Below are positions 6,277-13,409 of a DNA stretch of 21,030 nucleotides, one piece after another (positions within the stretch are counted from its first letter, which is position 1; each line of letters begins with the position of its first letter). Position numbers and translations under genes: made by a program. The DNA is taken from assembly GCA_002455425.1 (NCBI GenBank), contig DKKT01000064.1:1-21030 (forward strand). The letters are read 5' to 3'. The stretch is from Chthonomonas sp. UBA6659. Its GTDB lineage: Bacteria > Armatimonadota > Fimbriimonadia > Fimbriimonadales > Fimbriimonadaceae. A model generated the notes under the pieces. That model saw only the letters and a program-made list of their open reading frames with translations, did not search any database and was not told where the DNA came from.

Positions 6277-8088
6277 ATGAAGAATGCGGTTCCGGCAGTC
6301 ATCGCAGCAGCGATCGGCTTTTTCTTGCCGCTAGCAGTACCCTCCCTTGGCCAACTTGAGCTACGAATCTTCGACCACTACTCACTTGCCTATCTCCGGA
6401 CTGAAGCCAATCAGGAGATCATCACCGTCGGGATCGCAACGGACACGCTTCGTAAGCTGGGCGCAACTTTGAGACCCGAACTTCGTGCCCACCACGCGAA
6501 GCTCTTGAGACTTCTTAACGAAGCTGGTGCGGCCGTTGTTGTCTTCGATCTCTACTTTGATCTTCCGACTGACCCCGAAGTTGACCGCCAACTTGCAGCC
6601 GCCATCCGGGAGTCGCGGATAACTAAAGTGGTGCTCGCGAAGCAGAGCGCTCTCCAATCGCAGGACGAGAGTGCTCTGTCCGGGCGTAGGCACTACTTTG
6701 GCGACGTCATCCTCCCGGTGAGCGATAATCCCAACGTCGAGTTCGGAATGGTCGTCGCGTTCGCTCCGGATGAAACGGCGAGAGGCATCTACACAATTCT
6801 CAATGACTGGAGCCAGGGCGAGAATCGGCCCTGCCCCCACGTGGTTTTATCGGCATACGCCCTCAGTCGAGGAGGACGATCAAGCGATTATGGGATTTCC
6901 ACGAGGAATCGCACTCTTAGCCTTGGATCAACGAGTTGGGGTCTAGGCGTCGATGGCGAACTTGAAACCCGATTCGCGAAGGAAGGGCAGGGATTCGACG
7001 CCTTCGAATACGAGGATGCGCTCAGAATGCTGGCCGATCCAAGTCAGCGGAAACTCTTTGCCCGCCGCATCGTCCTGGTGGGCGACGCGTCCGGCGATGA
7101 CGTGGTCAAAACGCCAGTCGGCTCGTTAGACGGCATCGAGTTTCTTGCCCAATCCCTCAGCGGCATGATTGCCTCGGCCAATTCACCTCTTCGTCGACTT
7201 CACGATGCGTGGGTTTTCATCTTCTGTGTGAGCTGCGCCCTCCTCACGAGTTACGCTTTTCGACCTGCGCGCATGCTCCGAACGAGCTTGCTTCTCCTCG
7301 CAGCCGTGCTTGCGGTTGTGCTGGTACCAAGATTCACGTTCGCGGTGGGACACGTGTGGCTTCCGACGGTGTCCGCGGCGCTTTCCGTCGGGATCACTGC
7401 CGTCGGAGTGGCAGCGCTTCAGGCTCTCCGTTCCGATCGCTTCATCCCCCTTTTCGCTCGGCGCGGCAGACGCGCCGACGCGCCGGAAGAGGCCGTCGTT
7501 CTGTTTACGGACATCGTCGGCTCTACGACCCTTCTTGAACAACTAGGTGACGATCGGGGTCGAACGTTATTCTCTCGAGTGCTCGTGACGTTGGGCGAAG
7601 TGGTCACCAAGCATGGAGGCGAAGTCGAACGAACGCTCGGTGACGGGCTCCTGGCGATCTACCGGAAGTGTGACTCGGATCGCTACGTTCAGCATGCGAT
7701 CGACTCAGTGAACTCTATGCGTGAGGCCATTGCCGAGCTCAATCAAGATCGTTTTGAAGGCTTTCCTCCCCTTGACCTCACCTTCGGTCTCGAAGAGGGC
7801 GTCATCGCTGGGCGACGCACCCAAGCACAGGGCCGCGAAGAGTGGGGGAGTTTCGGCCGTACGATTCACTTGGCCGCCCGACTGCAGGCTGAATGTAAGA
7901 ACCAGAACACCCAAATTCTGATTGGACCCCGATTGGCGGAACTTGCAGGGAAAACGGTTCCGCTGCTAAAGATGAGACCCTTCGAGGCTCGCGGTTTCTC
8001 CGGGACCGTTCAGCCGTATGCCCCTGATCCATCGAGCACGCATTCGGTTAGTAGAATTCACAAAGCGGACTCAATCGAAGGGCTCTAA
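6277..8088 (+). CDS. CHASE2 sensor - transmembrane - class III nucleotide cyclase
   Basis: 603 residues from ATG 6277; in-frame TTG codons at 6226, 6247 and 6262 are alternative starts. Layout: N-terminal TM helix (residues about 4-24), extracytoplasmic CHASE2-type domain (about 25-305; LELRIFDHYSLAYLR, VVVFDLYFDLPTDPEVDRQLAAAI, RRIVLVGDASGDDVVKTPVG), three closely spaced TM helices (about 315-400), and a cytoplasmic class III cyclase domain (about 405-560). Metal-binding Asp412 (LFTDIVGSTTLL) and Asp456 (TLGDGLLAIY) and the transition-state Arg535 (HLAARLQ) are present. By alignment with mycobacterial Rv1625c, the adenine-binding Lys is Arg452, the adenine-binding Asp falls at Gly524, and the conserved Asn is His531. 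It therefore may make cAMP, use another nucleotide, or be weakly active. It overlaps the convergent FecR gene by 18 bases. Confidence 0.88.
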   Translation: MKNAVPAVIAAAIGFFLPLAVPSLGQLELRIFDHYSLAYLRTEANQEIITVGIATDTLRKLGATLRPELRAHHAKLLRLLNEAGAAVVVFDLYFDLPTDPEVDRQLAAAIRESRITKVVLAKQSALQSQDESALSGRRHYFGDVILPVSDNPNVEFGMVVAFAPDETARGIYTILNDWSQGENRPCPHVVLSAYALSRGGRSSDYGISTRNRTLSLGSTSWGLGVDGELETRFAKEGQGFDAFEYEDALRMLADPSQRKLFARRIVLVGDASGDDVVKTPVGSLDGIEFLAQSLSGMIASANSPLRRLHDAWVFIFCVSCALLTSYAFRPARMLRTSLLLLAAVLAVVLVPRFTFAVGHVWLPTVSAALSVGITAVGVAALQALRSDRFIPLFARRGRRADAPEEAVVLFTDIVGSTTLLEQLGDDRGRTLFSRVLVTLGEVVTKHGGEVERTLGDGLLAIYRKCDSDRYVQHAIDSVNSMREAIAELNQDRFEGFPPLDLTFGLEEGVIAGRRTQAQGREEWGSFGRTIHLAARLQAECKNQNTQILIGPRLAELAGKTVPLLKMRPFEARGFSGTVQPYAPDPSSTHSVSRIHKADSIEGL

Positions 8089-10965
8089 CGTGCTCGCAAG
8101 GTCCCAGATGCGGGCATTCTTGATATCGATCAAGACCGAGATGGTCGCGCCATCGAGAATGACTCGACAAACGAGTTGAGTACCACGAGTCGAATAACAG
8201 AACAGTTCGTCGGTACCCATCGACGCAGTGCCTCCTCTTGTCAGTTTGCCAAGATCGAGCATCTTCCGGAGATCCAGGCATCGATCACCTCGCTTGAGTA
8301 AGATTGTCCCTAGACTACGTATCACGATGTCCCCATTGTCCAGAACACCGGCAACGCCGAAGATTGGAAGTCGGTCGCGGTTCTCCATAAAGAAGCCCTC
8401 GCCCTTGGGAGGCTGAACGAAGACCGAGGTATCACCATCGAGCATTCCAAAGAGATACGCGGTTCCGTCGTCGGCGAGAGAGGAGCCGAACGAAGACACC
8501 TCGAAGCCGGCCTTCAACGGGATAGCTCGGGACCGTCCTTCGTCGAAGACGAACCACTGAAGTTTGGGTGGCGTCCCGATAGAGTAGAGGATCGAACCCT
8601 TCGTGTTGATGAAGTGGGACTCAGAAGGCTCTGCAGACTTATTCAGCTCCGTAACCGTGCCAGTCTTCGTATTGAAGAATGCGGCTCGGCGCGAGTCGCC
8701 TTTCTGCAAGTCGCTGAGAAGGAGTCCGTTATCGCTCAGCACCTGATAACCGCTGGTCAGCGACTTGGGCGGGAAGGTATAGCCGGTCCCAGGCTGATAG
8801 AGAAAGGTGCGACTTCCGGAGGGGGTCCCTGCTGTCCCCAGCACGAGCCCCTGACTATTGATGGCGAGTGCCGCAGACCAGGACCCTTGAGGAGGGTCGA
8901 GGAGCTCGACGCCTCGAGAGGCCGACCAGACAAATCCCCGCATCGTAGGGCCCTTCGAGGTGCCCGATGCCGACCCCGCCGCGCTCAGGACCTTCACATC
9001 CAGGTTCAGCTCAGGCGGTCCAAGCGGGGTCACCGCGTCATCCCGCGGATTCGCTGTAAACGTCTGGCGCTTAGCCTCGGTGAGACGCACAGCACCCAGC
9101 TCGACAAGACCGGCGATGTCGCGGCGCGTCCAGTTGTCGGCAAGGCGACTCGTGCGCTGATAGTGGATCGTGTCGCCAACCGGCAACCAACTCAACTCGA
9201 TGTCGTGGTACAAGATGACGCCGGTATCGAAGATGCGGTCGGGGCGTGCCGAGTCGCCGACGATCAGGCGATCGGTCCAGAACTCGACAAAGCAGTAAAA
9301 GCGGCCATCAGGAGAGAAGGCTAGCGGTGCCGAGCGGTACAACGATGCTGAAGGTGGGTTCGGAACCAGCGTCGGAGGTGGCGTCATCCGCAGAGCTTTT
9401 TCAGCCGAGCCCAGATACAGTTCATCTCCAGGACTCCATCGTCCCCCCACACGCGTCGAGAGTGGCTTGGGTATCTGCCCGGTCCACTTCTGACCATCAG
9501 CCGTGCGCACCACCGTGTACTCTTGCGCCAGTGCGGTCTCGAATCCGGGTGAGTACAGCCAAGCGCCGGTCTTCGGGGACAACTCGCCGCGGCCCGTGTG
9601 GATAAGCTTGGGTGGGGTCGAATCTCCGTCGTACCAACGTGTCGAACTCCCTTCGCCGGCAACGCAGAGGAGCCGCTTGCCGCCATCGAACCAGCGTGCT
9701 CGGACGTTCGTCGGCTGATCGTACTTCGCAAGCGACTTTTCGGCCCCTGAGGCTGTGTCGAGAACGATCCACTCGAGGCGTCTCGGGACCGCCAGCCCAG
9801 CCCTCACCTCGAATCCGACCGAAGCGACGATGCGTTGTCCATTCGGTGACGGCTGGACATTCGCCAAAGGCCGCTTGGATACAACGCGGCCTGGAGTTGG
9901 TTTCAGAAAGTCAAACGCCCACAGACCCTTCTGTGGGTGAGAAGCATAGACGGTTTGGCCGTCCTTCGAGAGCGCCATTAGGATGAATCCCGGCTCGAGC
10001 GTGCGCCGAACCGCCTCCTCGTCAACCGTGACCACTTGATTGCGGACGGAGCCGTCGACGCCTTTGACGACCTCGTTTCGGGCGACGTTGAGCAGGTCTG
10101 GCCTCCATTCCGACCCATACGAATCGGGCGCGAGCGGTGGCAAGGCAGCCCAACGACCGAGCGGATCCCACCTTTTGACGTAGAGCTCGCTGATATCCGC
10201 GTCCGCGATGTCGTTGCGGAAGTCGGTGTCGCGCGCAGAACCGGGCAACGAAAGAAGCTCCTGATACAGGGCGAGATCTGCAGGCGTGATCGGCTCGGCG
10301 AACGGCGGCACGGGACCCTGGAAGTCGACCTTCTGTCCGTGCCGAACAATCAAGCGCTGCGCCGGGTTCGTGGGACTCTGGATCTCTGCCAATCCCTCGG
10401 CGACCATCAGGAACATGCGCTCCCCGGTGATCCGGACGACGAAGCTGGTACCACGCGCCCCGGTGTTCGCGACCGGCGTCTGGATCTGGAATCGCGCACT
10501 TCGAAAGGCCTCACTGCCTCGCACGAGCAGCGTGCCCTGTTCGATCTTGATGAACGTCGAATACTTCTCGTTCGGCTTGGGATCTTCCGGCGGGAGTTTC
10601 GTCAAGATGATCCTGCTCTTGGGTTTCACCCGGACCGTCTCGATGTCGCCGACAACGAATTCGATGTGCCGCTCTCCGTCCGCTCGTAAGTCGTCCTTCG
10701 CGACGAGGCCGGTGTTTCGACGCACGCCTTCCAGCGGCTTGGTCTGACGCAGTAGCTTGCTGCCGTTTGGGAAGAGCAACACTCGGTTTTTCGGAATCCC
10801 GGTGGGCACTTGGATCGGCGCAGCGGCCGCGAGACGGTCCGCAGATGTTCGACCGGCGCGCCCGTAGGTGAGCTCAGGGCCCGAAGCGAATCCTTGAGCT
10901 CGTTCCAGTACGGAGGCTTGCGTCGACGGGACACAGAAAAGAATTGTGATGCAAGCCACAATCAT
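8071..10965 (-). CDS. Exported FecR-domain protein with beta-propeller and HAF-type repeats
   Basis: 964 residues. The N-terminus MIVACITILFCVPSTQAS is a Sec signal peptide. Residues about 100-218 form a FecR domain (FIKIEQGTLLVRGSEAFRSA, TPVANTGARGTSFVV, FLMVAEGLAEI, VRHGQKVDF). About 280-640 looks like a beta-propeller (FILMALSKDGQTVYASHPQKG, PLANVQPSPNGQRIVASVG, PLAFSPDGRFYCFVEF), and about 665-960 has HAF-type repeats (MRGFVWSASRGVELLDPP, WSAALAINSQGLVLGTAG, RTFLYQPGTGY). FecR domains classically transmit signals to ECF sigma factors, but no sigma gene and no internal TM helix is visible, so here it may act as an envelope binding or scaffold domain. The gene is third in the minus operon: its ATG lies 4 bases after the stop of the preceding gene, with AGGA upstream. 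Its tail overlaps the cyclase gene by 18 bases. Confidence 0.82.
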   Translation of the reverse strand: MIVACITILFCVPSTQASVLERAQGFASGPELTYGRAGRTSADRLAAAAPIQVPTGIPKNRVLLFPNGSKLLRQTKPLEGVRRNTGLVAKDDLRADGERHIEFVVGDIETVRVKPKSRIILTKLPPEDPKPNEKYSTFIKIEQGTLLVRGSEAFRSARFQIQTPVANTGARGTSFVVRITGERMFLMVAEGLAEIQSPTNPAQRLIVRHGQKVDFQGPVPPFAEPITPADLALYQELLSLPGSARDTDFRNDIADADISELYVKRWDPLGRWAALPPLAPDSYGSEWRPDLLNVARNEVVKGVDGSVRNQVVTVDEEAVRRTLEPGFILMALSKDGQTVYASHPQKGLWAFDFLKPTPGRVVSKRPLANVQPSPNGQRIVASVGFEVRAGLAVPRRLEWIVLDTASGAEKSLAKYDQPTNVRARWFDGGKRLLCVAGEGSSTRWYDGDSTPPKLIHTGRGELSPKTGAWLYSPGFETALAQEYTVVRTADGQKWTGQIPKPLSTRVGGRWSPGDELYLGSAEKALRMTPPPTLVPNPPSASLYRSAPLAFSPDGRFYCFVEFWTDRLIVGDSARPDRIFDTGVILYHDIELSWLPVGDTIHYQRTSRLADNWTRRDIAGLVELGAVRLTEAKRQTFTANPRDDAVTPLGPPELNLDVKVLSAAGSASGTSKGPTMRGFVWSASRGVELLDPPQGSWSAALAINSQGLVLGTAGTPSGSRTFLYQPGTGYTFPPKSLTSGYQVLSDNGLLLSDLQKGDSRRAAFFNTKTGTVTELNKSAEPSESHFINTKGSILYSIGTPPKLQWFVFDEGRSRAIPLKAGFEVSSFGSSLADDGTAYLFGMLDGDTSVFVQPPKGEGFFMENRDRLPIFGVAGVLDNGDIVIRSLGTILLKRGDRCLDLRKMLDLGKLTRGGTASMGTDELFCYSTRGTQLVCRVILDGATISVLIDIKNARIWDLASTLEPFD

Positions 10966-10969
10966 TCGA

Positions 10970-12283
10970 TCATCGTCCTATGAGGATGCAACTGAATGTC
11001 TTGGGGTATCCGGGCCCATCGCCCCGTTGCACCCGCCATCCACGGTCCACTCCCTCAACCGAGCCGGCGTCCATGAATGGTTCACTCTCCTTGGACGTGA
11101 CGCCGGAAGTCTCATTGAAGATGATCGGAGTAACGATGCCGAGCCTCTCGAACATCTGGCGCTCCGACATGTTCTCGGCCCAATCGTCCGTGAACTCAAT
11201 CGTGATCTCCGCGACTTCAGGCAGGAGACGGATCTCCTTTCCGTCCGTCAAGGACAACCACGGATCATGGATGAGGATGACCTTCCTCAACGGCGGCCGC
11301 TGGTAGACGCGACGCGTTTTGACCGAGCGGCCATCGCGAGTCGTTCCGAGATCTTCGACCTCGGTCGGCTTACCCAGAACCTTCTCCCACTCCGCGAGCG
11401 ACTTGCCAAGCAACTTCGGCAGGTCGAGGACGACCTGCCCGCCCTCCCCGCCACCCGTCGGCTCTTCCAGGGATGGAAGCAGAATCAGCCAGGTCCTATT
11501 CTTCTCCACTACGACTTCTGCCGTAAGGCCCTGCTTGGCAAGAGCAGGCGATACGATGTTCCAGGCATTTCGGCCCGGCTCGGTCGGCGGCATCGGCACC
11601 AGTTTGCCGCTGACGCCGGTTCGCTCCATCAACGTCTTGGGTGGGTGTTTGCCCGGCCATGAAGCCACCGCTTCGGAGAGACGCCCTTGCCAGTATTTGA
11701 AGGACACTCCGCTCGCTTTTGCAGTGGTGGCAGGCGCCTTCTTGGGCGCAAACGTTACCGTGGCCACGCGATCCGCTCCCGGCGACGACATCTCGAACCC
11801 CTTCGCGGCGTGACGGGACGCCCACGCATCCCTTAGCCGAAGATCGTAGTTCTGAAACTGAGGATTGTCGCCGGAGGCCTGGGACGCAATCTCGTCGGTG
11901 TTGACGCCAAAGGCCTCCAAGAGGCTCCTCCAAGTCGCGCCCTCCCCTTCGCCACGAAGAACCACCTCGTTGCCCCCAGGAAAGAAGCGGATCGTAGCCC
12001 GCCGATCCGCGAAGCGATCGTCCTTGACCGCGTGCGACGCCTCGACGAGCCGCCCCTTCCCGATCGCGCGCTCGATCTGACGGACTGACCCTCGCATGAT
12101 GCCCGGCAGGTTGACCTTCTTCTTCGATGGCCAGGCGAACTCCCAAACACCGCCTTCTCGCTTACCGAAGAGGGTCGTGACTTGGTCCGGATTGGCTGTC
12201 AGAGCCTTGGCGACATCGGACTGCGAGAACGCCGATGGCGCGGCTGAGGCAAGGATGAGAAAAGCGAGTGCGCACGGTGTCAT
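10970..12283 (-). CDS. Exported protein of unknown family, full-length copy of a tandem pair
   Basis: 437 residues, start ATG 12283. A Sec signal peptide (MTPCALAFLILASAAPSAFSQ) is followed by SDVAKALTANPDQVTTLFGKR. I do not recognise the family. It is paralogous to the next gene upstream along its first about 300 residues, nearly identical over the first about 50 and over LDLPKLLGKSLAEWEKVLG, and only moderately similar in between. It carries an additional C-terminal region of about 125 residues absent from the other copy (RRVYQRPPLRKVILIHDPWL, EITIEFTDDWAENMSERQMF, WRVQRGDGPGYPKTF). No catalytic motif, TM helix or repeat is visible. Its ATG overlaps the stop of the preceding copy (ATGA) and it ends 4 bases before the FecR gene, so the three are probably translated together. 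A periplasmic or surface role is inferred from the signal peptide. Confidence 0.8.
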   Translation of the reverse strand: MTPCALAFLILASAAPSAFSQSDVAKALTANPDQVTTLFGKREGGVWEFAWPSKKKVNLPGIMRGSVRQIERAIGKGRLVEASHAVKDDRFADRRATIRFFPGGNEVVLRGEGEGATWRSLLEAFGVNTDEIASQASGDNPQFQNYDLRLRDAWASRHAAKGFEMSSPGADRVATVTFAPKKAPATTAKASGVSFKYWQGRLSEAVASWPGKHPPKTLMERTGVSGKLVPMPPTEPGRNAWNIVSPALAKQGLTAEVVVEKNRTWLILLPSLEEPTGGGEGGQVVLDLPKLLGKSLAEWEKVLGKPTEVEDLGTTRDGRSVKTRRVYQRPPLRKVILIHDPWLSLTDGKEIRLLPEVAEITIEFTDDWAENMSERQMFERLGIVTPIIFNETSGVTSKESEPFMDAGSVEGVDRGWRVQRGDGPGYPKTFSCILIGR

Positions 12284-13232
12284 AGCGGTGTCTCACCCAG
12301 GACCTTCTCCCACTCCGCGAGCGACTTACCAAGCAGCTTCGGCAGGTCGAGGGCGACGACCCCGAGCGCCGCTTCACCGCGACCCGTCGGCTCCTCCGGC
12401 GCAGGCAGCACGATCAGCCAAGTGTGAGTTTTCTCGGACACCACTTCCGCCGAGAGGCCCTGCTTCGTGAGCGCGGCGGATTCGATGCGCCAGGCATCAC
12501 GACCGGGTTCAATCTGCTCCATTGGAACCAGCTTCCCGGTTACGCCAATGCGTTCCGTCAGTACCTTTGGTGGGTGCTTGCCCGGAATCGTGGCCATCGC
12601 ATAGACGAGACGTCCTTGCTCGTACACGAACAAGACACTGCTCGAAACTGCGACCTTAGGAACGCTTTTGGGGGTGAAAGTCACCGTGGCAAAGTGCGAT
12701 GACCCGTCAACCTTCATTTCAGGTGCCGACATCTCGAACGCCGTGACGGTGTGAGCAGCCGCCCAAACTCCACCAATCTTCAAGTTGTAGCTCCGAAACT
12801 GAGGGCTGTCGCCAGTGGACTCTGACGCAATCTCCCGGGTCTCAATGCCGAACGACTCCAAGGTGTCCCGCCAATTCGCGCCTTCCCGTTCGGCGCGCAG
12901 AGTAACTTGGTTGACACCACGATGAAATCTCACCACTATCTTCATCCCGGCACTATCGCCAGACTTGATAACGTGCGTTGCTTCTACAAATGCCCCCTTA
13001 CCGATTGCCCGTTCGAGTTGCGGGACGGAGTTTCGCACCAGACTAGTGAGGTTGAACTTCTTCTTCGGCAAGGCGAACTCCCAAACACCGCCTGCTCGCT
13101 TGCCGAAGAGGGTCGTGACTTGGTCCGGATTGGCCGTCAGAGCCTTGGCGACGTCGGACTGCGAGAACGCCGATGTCGCGGCCGAGGCAAGGATGAGAAA
13201 AGCGAGTGCGCACTGTGTCATAGCGGTGTCTC
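11373..13232 (-). repeat. Tandem direct duplication spanning leader plus most of one gene
   Basis: Two direct copies: about 13232-12296 and about 12294-11373. The copies share the leader GAGACACCGCTATGAC around the start codon, the first about 150 coding bases (about 95% identical by my manual count), and the closing segment around CTCGCGGAGTGGGAGAAGG. The centres have diverged and differ by a net 15 bases. The junction joins the coding sequence after CTGGGT directly to the leader of the next copy, which creates the truncated reading frame ending ETPL and the ATGA overlap. Confidence 0.85.
12280..13221 (-). CDS. Exported protein of unknown family, truncated copy of the tandem pair
   Basis: 313 residues from ATG 13221, preceded by a good ribosome site (AGGAG, 8 bases before the ATG). 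The frame continues upstream to 13344, but that extension would read through the palindromic operators and lacks a ribosome site. Signal peptide MTQCALAFLILASAATSAFSQ, then a domain paralogous to residues 1 to about 300 of the downstream gene. It ends KSLAEWEKVLGETPL: the last residues derive from the duplicated 5' leader of the next copy, so the protein lacks the about 125-residue C-terminal region. The frame is intact with no internal stop despite clear divergence from its paralogue, which suggests it is still under selection. First gene of the three-gene operon and adjacent to the CRP-like sites. Function unknown. Confidence 0.82.
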   Translation of the reverse strand: MTQCALAFLILASAATSAFSQSDVAKALTANPDQVTTLFGKRAGGVWEFALPKKKFNLTSLVRNSVPQLERAIGKGAFVEATHVIKSGDSAGMKIVVRFHRGVNQVTLRAEREGANWRDTLESFGIETREIASESTGDSPQFRSYNLKIGGVWAAAHTVTAFEMSAPEMKVDGSSHFATVTFTPKSVPKVAVSSSVLFVYEQGRLVYAMATIPGKHPPKVLTERIGVTGKLVPMEQIEPGRDAWRIESAALTKQGLSAEVVSEKTHTWLIVLPAPEEPTGRGEAALGVVALDLPKLLGKSLAEWEKVLGETPL

Positions 13233-13277
13233 CTGATTGAAGTCTCCCAAAGCGTGCCCTGGACCGAGCTTCCCGTG

Positions 13278-13293
13278 CGTGACGACGATCACG
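13278..13293. promoter_or_regulatory. CRP-like operator 1 (CGTGA-N6-TCACG)
   Basis: Perfect 5+5 palindrome CGTGA CGACGA TCACG. It has the 16-bp geometry of the CRP/FNR-family site (TGTGA-N6-TCACA). Its centre is about 64 bp upstream of the operon start codon at 13221. Confidence 0.6.
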
Positions 13294-13299
13294 AAATGA

Positions 13300-13315
13300 C
13301 GTGATCGCAATCACG
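13300..13315. promoter_or_regulatory. CRP-like operator 2 (CGTGA-N6-TCACG)
   Basis: Palindrome CGTGA TCGCAA TCACG, very close to the E. coli CRP consensus core. Its centre is 22 bp from that of operator 1, about two helical turns, so two dimers could bind on the same face. It lies about 102 bp upstream of the plus-strand HTH-TPR gene and could serve both divergent promoters. Confidence 0.65.
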
Positions 13316-13389
13316 GCGATCGGATGGAACTTCGGCTCCAGCAAGAAGGAAACGTACCGGTTTCAAAGCGTCGGAGTCCAGAAAAGATC

Positions 13390-13395
13390 GGATAA
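13390..13395 (+). promoter_or_regulatory. Putative -10 region of the HTH-TM-TPR gene
   Basis: The sequence GGATAACATAGGG about 15-20 bases before the ATG at 13410 contains GATAAC and TAACAT, both plausible -10 hexamers. No good -35 is visible, which would fit an activator-dependent promoter with the CRP-like sites upstream. Exact hexamer and start site are not resolved. Confidence 0.3.
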
Positions 13396-13409
13396 CATAG
13401 GGCCTAGCG

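Noticed and set aside
12280..13221. Assembly artefact as explanation for the tandem copies
   Set aside because: The centres of the two copies differ strongly and by net length, which a duplicated assembly segment would not show.
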